Assembly: GCF_023227905.1 (NCBI RefSeq)
Contig: NZ_JALOCF010000002.1
Coordinates: 1-64,000 of the forward strand
Length of the DNA stretch: 64,000 nucleotides
Source of the DNA: Methylobacter sp.
GTDB lineage: Bacteria; Pseudomonadota; Gammaproteobacteria; Methylococcales; Methylomonadaceae
Reading direction: 5' to 3'
Part shown: positions 51,693 to 59,525 of the stretch, piece by piece
Layout of the letters: each line of letters starts with the position of its first letter
How positions within the stretch are numbered: the first letter of the stretch is position 1
Made by a program: the position numbers and the translations under genes
Notes under the pieces: generated by a model
Seen by the model: only the letters and a program-made list of their open reading frames with translations
Told to the model about the DNA's origin: nothing
The model's database searches: none

Positions 51693-52634
51693 TTACGACT
51701 TAGCCCGGCTAATCACATAAACGCCAACCAGCACCAACGCAGTCCCGGCCAGCTGCGCCAATGTCAGCGCTTCGCCTAACAACAAAAACGCCAGCCCCAA
51801 CGTAGCTATCGGCCCTGCTGAACTGACAATGGATGCCGAACCGGCGCCGATGCGCCTGATCCCGGCATTCATTAAAAAAGCCGGAAGCACAGTAGAGAAA
51901 ATCGCCATGATCAGCGCCAGCCAATAAACATTGGCCGGCAGGCTCAACATTTCAGAGCCATGCTGAATCACGAAATGCAGGCCCGTTGCAAGACACGCTA
52001 CCGTCATCGAGTAGGCGGTAAAACGCGTCGAACCGATCCGTTTAACCATCATGCCGCTGCCCATTAGAAAAAAGGCATACGCAACTGCGCTGCTCAAAAC
52101 CAACGCCGAGCCTAACAACAGTCCCGATGAGGCTATGGACGCCATATTGTCGACAAACACCAAAATCATCCCGGTATAGCTTAAAGCCAGCGCAAGCGCT
52201 TGATGACGGTTAATGGCCCGGCGTTGCAACGCCGCCGTGAACAAAACGACCATGGTCGGGTAGAGAAATAAAATCAAGCGCTCAAGGCTTGCCGAGATAT
52301 ATTGCAGCCCCGCAAAGTCGAGGAAGCTGGCAATGTAATAGCCCAACAGGCCCAAGCCGAAGATCATCAGCCAATCCTGCCCGCTTAGGCGTTGCGCATC
52401 GTTTATTCTTGCCGAATCGTTGGCCGACCATATCGCAACCACCAGAAAAAACGGCAAGGAGATCGCCATGCGCAACACCATCAGAGTGATCGCGTCCAGT
52501 TGATAACTGTATGTGTAGGCTAATTTGACCAGTACCGCCTTGGCTGAAAAGCCAAACGCGCCGAGTAAAACAAATAAATAGCCGAAAATAACCTGCTGAT
52601 TGTTTTGCGATATAACGGGTTCGGGTTGATGCAC
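51693..52634 (-). CDS. EamA/DMT superfamily transporter
   Basis: 313 residues with ten hydrophobic helices in two five-helix EamA repeats, typical of drug/metabolite transporters (RhaT/YdcZ-like). The substrate cannot be told from sequence. It starts with GTG, with AAGGAG six bases upstream. A strong hairpin lies in the probable 5' leader at 52682-52721. Confidence 0.87.
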   Translation of the reverse strand: MHQPEPVISQNNQQVIFGYLFVLLGAFGFSAKAVLVKLAYTYSYQLDAITLMVLRMAISLPFFLVVAIWSANDSARINDAQRLSGQDWLMIFGLGLLGYYIASFLDFAGLQYISASLERLILFLYPTMVVLFTAALQRRAINRHQALALALSYTGMILVFVDNMASIASSGLLLGSALVLSSAVAYAFFLMGSGMMVKRIGSTRFTAYSMTVACLATGLHFVIQHGSEMLSLPANVYWLALIMAIFSTVLPAFLMNAGIRRIGAGSASIVSSAGPIATLGLAFLLLGEALTLAQLAGTALVLVGVYVISRAKS

Positions 52635-52681
52635 AAACTTCTCCTTAACATGGAAAAACTGCGAATCTTGCCGGAAAGACG

Positions 52682-52721
52682 ACTAAAGTAACTGGGAGAC
52701 AAGACCCGCAGTTGCTTTAGT
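52682..52721 (-). promoter_or_regulatory. Leader hairpin upstream of the DMT transporter
   Basis: On the minus strand ACTAAAG...CTTTAGT pairs over seven bases, continues with CAACTG/CAGTT pairing (one mismatch), and closes on a GC-rich loop containing CGGGTCTTGTCTCCC. It ends about 48 bases before the start codon. It could be a protein-binding or ligand-responsive leader; I do not recognise a known riboswitch. The remainder of 52635-52940, including the gap before the SnoaL-like gene, shows nothing else. Confidence 0.45.
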
Positions 52722-52940
52722 AAAAATGGGATTAATGAACCAAAAAAACAGCACTGCGGCAAAAGCTAATAATCTTTCGCAGCCATCGTGTGTTGAGTTT
52801 TAGGGATAAAATCATGTGGTTCATGGTTTGTATTCTATGAATACAGTTGTGCGATGTCAATTTATGCTGAAGTTTTCAAATTTTGTTTAATGTACTATTT
52901 GCCTTTTAAAACAAACTCAAACCTGACAGGAAGAATACAC

Positions 52941-53297
52941 ATGGATCATCAATTCGCCGAGTCTTTTGCCGCCGACTGGATCGCTTCGTGGAACGCCCAC
53001 GACTTGAACAGAATTCTATCCCACTACGCCGACGACTTTGAAATGTCGTCGCCGATGATTAGTCAAATCGCCAACGAACCCGCCGGCACGCTCCAGGGAA
53101 AAACCGCCGTGAGCGCCTATTGGGCTCAAGCGCTGCAGCTTATTCCCGACTTGCATTTCGAGTTACTATCAACTCTGATCGGCGTAAACAGCATCACGCT
53201 TTACTACAAAAGCGCCAACAACCGCCTCGCAGCCGAAGTCTTGCATTTTAGCGCCGATCAAAAAGTCATTCGGGCATTTGCTCACTACGCTTTGTGA
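52941..53297 (+). CDS. SnoaL-like/NTF2-fold protein
   Basis: 118 residues of the cone-shaped NTF2 fold: an initial helix with SFAADWIASWNAHDLNRILSHYADDFEM, then alternating strands. It carries no signal peptide. Members include polyketide cyclase-like and stress-related proteins; substrate unknown. The frame is open to 52854, but the ATG at 52941 with AGGAAG upstream is the likely start. It precedes the ABC exporter genes by 86 bp. Confidence 0.8.
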   Translation: MDHQFAESFAADWIASWNAHDLNRILSHYADDFEMSSPMISQIANEPAGTLQGKTAVSAYWAQALQLIPDLHFELLSTLIGVNSITLYYKSANNRLAAEVLHFSADQKVIRAFAHYAL

Positions 53298-53382
53298 TAG
53301 TTACTATGGACATTCCCGGTTGTACGCTATCAATTTCCATTGCGTGATAAAATCAAGTTCAGCCAACAAGGAGTTCAAAACC

Positions 53383-54543
53383 ATGAATCACATTGCCATA
53401 AAAATGCTGATGGGAGACCGAGGCAAATATCTCGGTATTGTCATGGGGCTGACCTTTGCATCCTTAATCATGACTCAGCAACCGGCGATCTTTCTGGGGC
53501 TGATGTCGCGCTCTTACAGTTTTATCACCGATGTCGGCTTGCCCGACATCTGGGTGATGGACGAGAAAGTGCAGTTCGTCGATGACATCAAGCCCTTGCA
53601 GGATACCGAACTTTACCGGGTGCGCGGCATTTCCGGCGTGCAATGGGCCATGCCGATGTACAAGGGATTATTAAAAGCGCGGCTTGCCGACGGCACTTTT
53701 CAAACCTGTATTGTTGTGGGATTGGACGACGCCACTTTAATCGGCGGCCCGCCGGTCATGCTTGAAGGCAAGCTTGATGATTTGCGCCGTAGCGACGGGG
53801 TTATCGTCGATATAGACGGCGCCCAGGACAAACTGGGCAAGCCATCGCCAACCCCAGGCGGCAAGCTCATTCCCATTAAAGTCGGCGACAGCCTGGAATT
53901 AAACGATCAGCGCGCTATCGTTGTCGGCATCGCCAAAGTTACCCGCACTTTCCAGTCCCAACCCGTGGTCTACACCACGTATTCGCGCGCCAAGAACTAT
54001 GCGCCCAAAGAGCGCAAGTTGTTATCTTTCGTTCTGGTTAAAGCCAAGCCGGGGCAAGACCTTGCCGTCTTGACCCGACGCATCCGCGCAACTACTGGTT
54101 TGGCGGCTTATACGAGCGAGGAATTTAAGTCTCTTACTTATGAATATTTTATGCGCAATACCGGCATCCCGATCAACTTCGGTATTTCGGTACTGTTGGG
54201 TTTTATCGTCGGCGCGGCCATTGCAGGCCAGACTTTCTACAATTTCACGTTGGAGAACCTGCGCCAATTCGGCGTGCTGAAAGCGATGGGCACCAGCAAC
54301 TGGACCTTGCTGCGCATGATCTTGTTACAGGCTGTTTTGGTCGGCACCATTGGTTACGGTTTAGGCGTGGGTTTGACCGCCTTGTTCGGCTATTCGATGC
54401 GTAATTCGATACTGGCATTCAAGTTTCCGTGGCAACTGCTGATGTTTAGCGGCGCGGGAGTCAGCCTGATTTGTGTCTTTGCGGCCCTGGTCAGCATCAT
54501 TAAAGTGATCCGTTTGGAACCGGCTATCGTATTTAAAGGCTAA
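53383..54543 (+). CDS. ABC transporter permease, FtsX/DevC type
   Basis: 386 residues: an N-terminal transmembrane helix (about 18-40), a large periplasmic domain, and three C-terminal helices (about 270-300, 315-345 and 350-375) with LRQFGVLKAMGTSNWTLLRM between the first two. This is the FtsX-like layout of MacB/DevC permeases. AAGGAG precedes the ATG at 53383; the frame is open to 53278. First gene of a four-gene exporter unit: permease, ATPase, membrane-fusion protein and outer-membrane channel. Substrate unknown. Confidence 0.9.
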   Translation: MNHIAIKMLMGDRGKYLGIVMGLTFASLIMTQQPAIFLGLMSRSYSFITDVGLPDIWVMDEKVQFVDDIKPLQDTELYRVRGISGVQWAMPMYKGLLKARLADGTFQTCIVVGLDDATLIGGPPVMLEGKLDDLRRSDGVIVDIDGAQDKLGKPSPTPGGKLIPIKVGDSLELNDQRAIVVGIAKVTRTFQSQPVVYTTYSRAKNYAPKERKLLSFVLVKAKPGQDLAVLTRRIRATTGLAAYTSEEFKSLTYEYFMRNTGIPINFGISVLLGFIVGAAIAGQTFYNFTLENLRQFGVLKAMGTSNWTLLRMILLQAVLVGTIGYGLGVGLTALFGYSMRNSILAFKFPWQLLMFSGAGVSLICVFAALVSIIKVIRLEPAIVFKG

Positions 54544-54546
54544 CGC

Positions 54547-55245
54547 ATGGATTCGTCATCATTGGCAGTACGCTGTCAAAATGTGATCAAGATTTACGAC
54601 ACCGGTGGACAAAAAGTAACCGCACTGAACGGCGTCAACCTGGATATTGCCATGGGCGAACTGATGATGCTGGTAGGTCCCTCCGGCTGCGGTAAAACCA
54701 CGCTGATTTCAGTCATCGCCGGCATACTCGACCAGGATGAAGGCTGCTGCGAAGTGTTCGGCGAGGATTTACTGAACATGAGCGGCCAAAGCAAGCTGAA
54801 TTTCAGGGCGCGTAACATCGGTTTTGTTTTTCAGGCCTTCAACCTGTTACCTGCGCTGAACGCGGCGGAAAACGTGTCGCTACCGCTGATCATCAACGGC
54901 ATGAAACGCCCCGAGGCTGAGCGCAAAGCCATCGCCGTGCTGGAGCAGGTAGGCTTGGGAGCGCGGGTAACGGCATTACCCTCGGAACTTTCCGGCGGAC
55001 AGCAGCAGCGTGTCGCCATTGCCCGGGCGCTGGTGCATAGCCCGAGATTGATCGTTTGCGACGAGCCCACCAGCTCATTGGACCATGAAACCGGGCATAA
55101 TGTGATGACCTTGCTTAAGGATGTCGCTTTACATAAAGATCGGGCGCTGGTCATCGTTACCCATGACGCCCGGATTTTCAGTTTCGCCGACCGCATTGCC
55201 AAAATGGACGACGGGCATATTATTGAGGTGAAAGATGAAAACTGA
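54547..55245 (+). CDS. ABC transporter ATP-binding protein (DevA/LolD-like)
   Basis: 232 residues with all nucleotide-binding motifs: Walker A GPSGCGKT, Q-loop VFQAFNLLPALNA, signature LSGGQQQRVAIARAL, Walker B LIVCDEP and the switch His in VTHD. The close relation to LolD/MacB/DevA ATPases fits the FtsX-type permease gene three bases upstream. Confidence 0.95.
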   Translation: MDSSSLAVRCQNVIKIYDTGGQKVTALNGVNLDIAMGELMMLVGPSGCGKTTLISVIAGILDQDEGCCEVFGEDLLNMSGQSKLNFRARNIGFVFQAFNLLPALNAAENVSLPLIINGMKRPEAERKAIAVLEQVGLGARVTALPSELSGGQQQRVAIARALVHSPRLIVCDEPTSSLDHETGHNVMTLLKDVALHKDRALVIVTHDARIFSFADRIAKMDDGHIIEVKDEN

Positions 55246-55264
55246 ACGGGAAATTACCATTTGG

Positions 55265-55325
55265 AGTACAGGCTCCGCCTGCCAGCGCAAGCCCCAAAAG
55301 TAGGCGCTTGAGGCGAAGCTTGCAC
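55265..55325. repeat. Intergenic repeat-like element inside the exporter operon
   Basis: The gap between the ATPase and membrane-fusion genes holds GGCTCCGCCTGCC, AAGCCCC, TAGGCGCTT and GGCGAAGCTTGC blocks that can pair with each other. The AAGCTT-centred blocks resemble the repeat units in the dusA-folE gap. Probably a dispersed non-coding repeat. Confidence 0.4.
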
Positions 55326-55383
55326 TCCCGCCGCAATTTTGTAAGAACAATGCATTACTCTAAAACTTCCCACAGAAGGTGAT

Positions 55384-56343
55384 ATGCAAGTTAAATACAC
55401 ATTACCTGCACTGGCGGCAGCCGGATTCCTCTTTGCCGCTTATACGGTCGTCAGCAGCAACAAGCCGATACCGGTTGCTCCGGCCGTTGCCGCACCCGCC
55501 TCCGCGCCGTTTAAATCGTTTATTGCCGGATCGGGCATTGTCGAGGCAAAAAGCCGGAACATCGCCATCGGCACGCCGTTGTCAGAAATTGTCAAGACTG
55601 TAGCCGTCAAAGTCGGCGATAAAGTCAAAGCCGGAGCGCCGCTGTTTTATCTGGACGACCGCAATACCCGAGCCGAACTGGCCGTTAAGATCGCCGATCT
55701 TGCCAAAGCCCGGGCCGGCGTTAACGAAGCCAACGCCTCACTCAAAGATGCCCGTTCGTTGAGCGATTTGGCGGAAGCCGTAACCGACCGGCGCGCCATC
55801 AGCTCTGAAGAACTGCTTAGAAGACATAATGCCCTGCTCATCAGCACGGCCAAACTGGACAGCGCCAAAGCGCTGGTGCAGCAGGCCGAAGCCGCATTGG
55901 CAACCACGCAAACCACGCTGGCCCGCCTCGTCGTGCAAGCGCCGGTAGATGGCGAAGTGCTGCAAATCAACATCCGGCCGGGCGAGTTCGCCCAGGCCGG
56001 AGCCTTGGACACACCGTTGCTGTTGCTGGGCAACATGGACCAGCTGCATGTCCGGGTAGACATCGATGAGAACGATGCCTGGCGCTTCGACAAAAACAGT
56101 AAGGCTGTGGCTTTCCTGCGCGGCAACCGGGACTTCCAGACCGATCTGGTTCCGGCTTATGTAGAGCCCTACGTGGTGCCCAAAAAATCGCTGACCGGCG
56201 ACAGCACCGAGCAGGTTGATACGCGCGTATTGCAGGCGCTGTACAGCTTTGACCGGAATCAGCTGCCCGTCTATGTGGGCCAGCAGATGGATGTGTTCAT
56301 TGAAGCCAAGGATTATGCAGGTGATGGCGGTTCACCGTTATGA
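55384..56343 (+). CDS. Membrane-fusion (HlyD/DevB family) periplasmic adaptor
   Basis: 319 residues: an N-terminal signal/anchor (PALAAAGFLFAAY), a split biotinyl-lipoyl domain (VVQAPVDGEVLQINIRPGEFAQ is the second half), an alanine-rich coiled-coil hairpin at about 95-180 and a beta-barrel domain (LHVRVDIDENDAWRF). Bridges the inner-membrane ABC pump and the outer-membrane channel. Ribosome-binding site AAGG; stop overlaps the channel gene by four bases (ATGA). Confidence 0.92.
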   Translation: MQVKYTLPALAAAGFLFAAYTVVSSNKPIPVAPAVAAPASAPFKSFIAGSGIVEAKSRNIAIGTPLSEIVKTVAVKVGDKVKAGAPLFYLDDRNTRAELAVKIADLAKARAGVNEANASLKDARSLSDLAEAVTDRRAISSEELLRRHNALLISTAKLDSAKALVQQAEAALATTQTTLARLVVQAPVDGEVLQINIRPGEFAQAGALDTPLLLLGNMDQLHVRVDIDENDAWRFDKNSKAVAFLRGNRDFQTDLVPAYVEPYVVPKKSLTGDSTEQVDTRVLQALYSFDRNQLPVYVGQQMDVFIEAKDYAGDGGSPL

Positions 56344-57833
56344 GCCATCGCCCGTTTGCGCTTTTTGCCGCACTGCTGCTGTCCGGCTGCCCTGCCGTCG
56401 GCCCCGACTATAAACCGCCGCAAATGCCTGTTCCCCGGCAATGGAGCGAAACGACTGCGGCTACAGGTCCCCGCGCAGAGCAGCCGGACCAATGGTGGAA
56501 GAGCTTTAATGATCCGGTTCTCGACAAGCTGATCAGCGACGCGATCGCCTCCAACCTGGATTTAAAGCTGGCCCTGGAGCGAGTCAAGGACGCCCGCGCA
56601 TTGCGCTCCGCGACCATTGCCGCAGGCTTGCCCAGCGTGGACGCCAAGAGCAATGTCAGCCGGCGTTTCAATAACACCTCCTCACCGGCGTCCCAAACCG
56701 GCACCTCTTCTGTCGGCGGCGGTTTTGGTATCGGCAACCAGTTCATCAACATCTTCCAGCTGGGCTTTGATGCCCAATGGGAGCTGGATTTTTTCGGCGG
56801 CGTCAGACGTGCAATAGAAGCCGCCGATGCCACGATTGAGGTCGAACAGGAAAACAGCCGGGATGTACTGGTTACCTTGCAAGGAGAGATCGCCCGCAAC
56901 TACATCGAGCTGCGCGCCAATCAACGGCTGGTCGCAATAACCCGTGAAAATTTGCATGCGCAACAAGAAACCCAAGAGCTGACGCAAATTCGGCAACAAT
57001 CAGGACTTGCCAGCATGCTGGAAGTGACGCAGTCGCAAGCCCTGGCTGCCACGACCGAGGCGCAGCTGCCGAATTACGAATCGGCTGCTAAGCAGTCGAT
57101 TCACGCACTCGGCGTGTTGCTCGGCAGAGAACCCGGTGCTCTGGCTGTTCGCCTTGACCAGCAAGGCGCCATCCCAACCGTTGCCGCTAATGTAATAACC
57201 AACCTCCCCTCAGAGCTATTGCAACGCAGGCCGGACATCCGCCGCGCCGAACGGCAACTGGCCGTCGCCAACGCATCCGTCGGCGTCGCGACTGCTGAGT
57301 TGTACCCGAAAATCAACCTGGCCGCGTTCATCGGCCTGCAAAACACGACCATCACCGACTTCACCCCGATCGGCAAATCATGGTCGGCAGCCGGCTCATT
57401 AACCATGCCGATCTTCAACTGGGGAAAATTGAACGCCAATATCAGAAGCAAAAAAGCGCAATACGAACAAACTTTCCTGACTTATCAGTCCACCGTGCTG
57501 TTGGCTTTTAAGGAAGTGGAAGACGCACTGGTTGCCTACCGTAAAGAACAGGAACGCCGCAAAGCCTTGGCAAAAGCCGTAGAAGCCAACCAGCTGGCGG
57601 TTCAATTAGCCAACGAGCGCTATCAAAAAGGCCTGACCTCGTTTCTGGACGTATTAACCAGCCAAGCGGCGCTTTACCAAGCCCAGAGCAGTCTGGTCAC
57701 CAGCGAATCCCAGCTTGCCAGCAACCTGATTGCGCTATACAAGTCGCTGGGCGGCGGCTGGCAAACCGAGGCTACTTTAGGTGATGTTAAAAAACAGCCT
57801 AACGATCACGCTCCCTCATTATTCATCCATTAA
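56340..57833 (+). CDS. Outer-membrane efflux lipoprotein, NodT/OprM family
   Basis: 497 residues. A lipoprotein signal with lipobox LLSGC (Cys17), then VGPDYKPPQMPVP and QWWKSFNDPVLDKLI typical of the family, and two repeated TolC-like coiled-coil/beta units (SEVQ-like LQRRPDIRRAERQL near the middle). It forms the trimeric exit duct for the ABC exporter encoded just upstream, completing a tripartite efflux system in one operon. The IS3-family remnant begins 29 bp downstream. Confidence 0.94.
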   Translation: MSHRPFALFAALLLSGCPAVGPDYKPPQMPVPRQWSETTAATGPRAEQPDQWWKSFNDPVLDKLISDAIASNLDLKLALERVKDARALRSATIAAGLPSVDAKSNVSRRFNNTSSPASQTGTSSVGGGFGIGNQFINIFQLGFDAQWELDFFGGVRRAIEAADATIEVEQENSRDVLVTLQGEIARNYIELRANQRLVAITRENLHAQQETQELTQIRQQSGLASMLEVTQSQALAATTEAQLPNYESAAKQSIHALGVLLGREPGALAVRLDQQGAIPTVAANVITNLPSELLQRRPDIRRAERQLAVANASVGVATAELYPKINLAAFIGLQNTTITDFTPIGKSWSAAGSLTMPIFNWGKLNANIRSKKAQYEQTFLTYQSTVLLAFKEVEDALVAYRKEQERRKALAKAVEANQLAVQLANERYQKGLTSFLDVLTSQAALYQAQSSLVTSESQLASNLIALYKSLGGGWQTEATLGDVKKQPNDHAPSLFIH

Positions 57834-57924
57834 GTTCCTCAATGAGTTTGCTGCGTAGCGGTGATCTTGCCCCGGTCTAGCGGACACTCGGCTAAGAGAG
57901 TAATCTCTAAAACCGAGGTAAATA

Positions 57925-58221
57925 ATGAAATCCCAAAAAGAATCAACTACCACAGCTGTTCGCAACAAATATACATCACAGTTCAAAGAGCAGGCATTGG
58001 AACGCGCTGACAAGGACGGTGTCCCCAAGGTGGCCCAAGATTTAGGACTTGCCGAATCACTGGTGTATTCATGGCGAGCAAAGCGTCGTCAAACTGGCCA
58101 GCCCTTCGAAGATCAAAAACTTCAGCAGGCAGAAATGGCTCGCCTGAAGCGAGAAAATGCCCGCCTGGAAAAGGCTGGTTGTATTTGGCGGTTGTGCTTG
58201 AGCTTTATTCGCGCCGAGTGA
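57925..58221 (+). pseudogene. IS3-family transposase orfA, truncated
   Basis: Starts MKSQKESTTTAVRNKYTSQF and carries the helix-turn-helix (GVPKVAQDLGLAESLVYSWR) and the leucine-zipper-like tail (EMARLKRENARLE). After the residue pattern NARLEK the frame runs into orfB sequence read in the wrong frame (GCIWRLCLSFIRAE), showing the deletion junction near 58170. Confidence 0.85.
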
Positions 58222-58640
58222 TGGGTTGGGCAATCGCCGAACGGATGACGGCATCGTTGGTTTGTGATGCCCTGGTAATGGCGTTATAGCGTCAGCGCAT
58301 GCCGAAAGGCATGATTGTTCATTCTGATCGAGGCAGCCAGTATTGCTCAGCCGCCTACCAAAGGCTTTTCGACAAGCATCAATTGATCTGTAGTATGAGC
58401 AAGAAAGGTGATTGTTATGATAACGCGGCCATGGAAAGCTGGAACCATAGTTTTAAAGTTGAAGCTGTTCATGGCGAGCGGTTTTTAACTCGATCCGATG
58501 CAAAGTATCAAGTGTTTGAATAGTTTGAGGTGTATTACAATCGCAAAAGGCTTCACTCCAAATTGGGCTATCTCAGCCCAGAAGCGTTTGAGGCCAAAAT
58601 AGTCTCTTTGCAAAGTGTCCAGAAAATCGGGGCAAGATCA
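58173..58640 (+). pseudogene. IS3-family transposase orfB, C-terminal remnant with stops
   Basis: The frame from 58173 encodes WLYLAVVLELYSRRVMGWA, then HSDRGSQYCS with the second catalytic Asp, and NAAMESWNHSFKVE with the catalytic Glu, ending YYNRKRLHSKLGYLSPEAF. The first catalytic Asp region is deleted. Two in-frame TAG stops (58287-58289 and 58521-58523) interrupt it, so no active transposase is made. Confidence 0.88.
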
Positions 58641-58679
58641 CTGCGCTTTTCTGTCGTGTGCGTGCCTAACATCAGTTAA

Positions 58680-59525
58680 TTAAATTGATGATGCATCTTT
58701 AGAGTACATCGTTTCGGTCACGTCTTTACCTATTCCACGGTAGCCGGTAAAACGGCCGGAAGAATCGAACATTGGTTCCCCGCTTACCATTAAATATTGT
58801 TTGGAACCGTCGGGATTGGTCCTGCTGTAGACAAAGTCAAGGAAGGGGCGCCTGGCAGACAGATTCGCTTCAAGTATCTTGCGCTCGGTTACATTCCATC
58901 TCGCGCCCTGGTCATCCCGAGTATTGTCCAGCGCATCATCAACCTGGATTCCGAGCATTTCAAGCACCGGACCGAAAATCTTGGTGAAATGCCCGTCCTC
59001 ATCCTGCTCCCAATACCAATCCGACGACAGCTCAGTCAGTCGGCGAAAACGTGCTTCGCTTTCGCGTAGTTCGGCGGTCCGTTCGAGCACCGTTTGTTCC
59101 AGTACCTTGCTGTAGTTCTCAAGTTTTCTATATAGCAGCCGCACTTCCAGCAGGTTATGGATACGCGTCCGTACTTCAACCAGATCGAACGGTTTGCTGA
59201 CAAAATCTTTCGCGCCGACAGCTAGCGCTCGCAGCTTGTGGCTCGGCTGGGCGGTAATCACCAGGACCGGAAGATAGCCTTCGGTTTCGATGTCCTTAAG
59301 ACCTTCCATCACTTGGAAACCATCCATATCGGGCATCTGCAGATCGAGCAGGATCAGGTCGTAGCGATTTTTGCGATGCAGCTCGCAAACCGCATAAGGA
59401 TCTATTGTCGAGGTAACGCGGAGATAACCGATATCCCGCAACATTACTTCAAGCAATTGAACATTGGATTGCTGATCGTCAACGATCAGAATGCCGGCGT
59501 TAAGAATATCTTGTTCGCTAATCAT
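58680..59525 (-). CDS. Response regulator with REC and PAS domains
   Basis: 281 residues: an N-terminal receiver (acidic pair in LIVDDQQS, phospho-acceptor Asp61 in LILLDLQMPD, conserved Lys in VSKPFD), a short coiled coil (LYRKLENYSKVLEQTVLERTAEL) and a C-terminal PAS domain (ARFRRLTELSSDWYWEQDEDG to GYRGIGKDVTE). No output domain such as GGDEF or HTH. Its start overlaps the hybrid kinase stop by four bases, so it most likely relays or modulates that kinase. Confidence 0.9.
   Translation of the reverse strand: MISEQDILNAGILIVDDQQSNVQLLEVMLRDIGYLRVTSTIDPYAVCELHRKNRYDLILLDLQMPDMDGFQVMEGLKDIETEGYLPVLVITAQPSHKLRALAVGAKDFVSKPFDLVEVRTRIHNLLEVRLLYRKLENYSKVLEQTVLERTAELRESEARFRRLTELSSDWYWEQDEDGHFTKIFGPVLEMLGIQVDDALDNTRDDQGARWNVTERKILEANLSARRPFLDFVYSRTNPDGSKQYLMVSGEPMFDSSGRFTGYRGIGKDVTETMYSKDASSI

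Larger units (their letters stand above)
57862..58640 (+). mobile_element. IS3-family insertion sequence, internally deleted
   Basis: The ends TGATCTTGCCCCG (57862) and its reverse complement CGGGGCAAGATCA (to 58640) begin imperfect terminal inverted repeats that continue through a GGACACT block. Between them lie an orfA start and the C-terminal part of an IS3 orfB. At about 780 bp the element is well short of the usual 1.2-1.3 kb; roughly the first half of orfB is gone. No target-site duplication is evident. Not autonomous. Confidence 0.85.

Noticed and set aside
51143..51703. 186-codon plus-strand frame overlapping the Tyr/Pro-rich protein
   Set aside because: It is a shifted-frame reading of the low-complexity repeats; the frame at 51094 has the signal peptide and ribosome-binding site.
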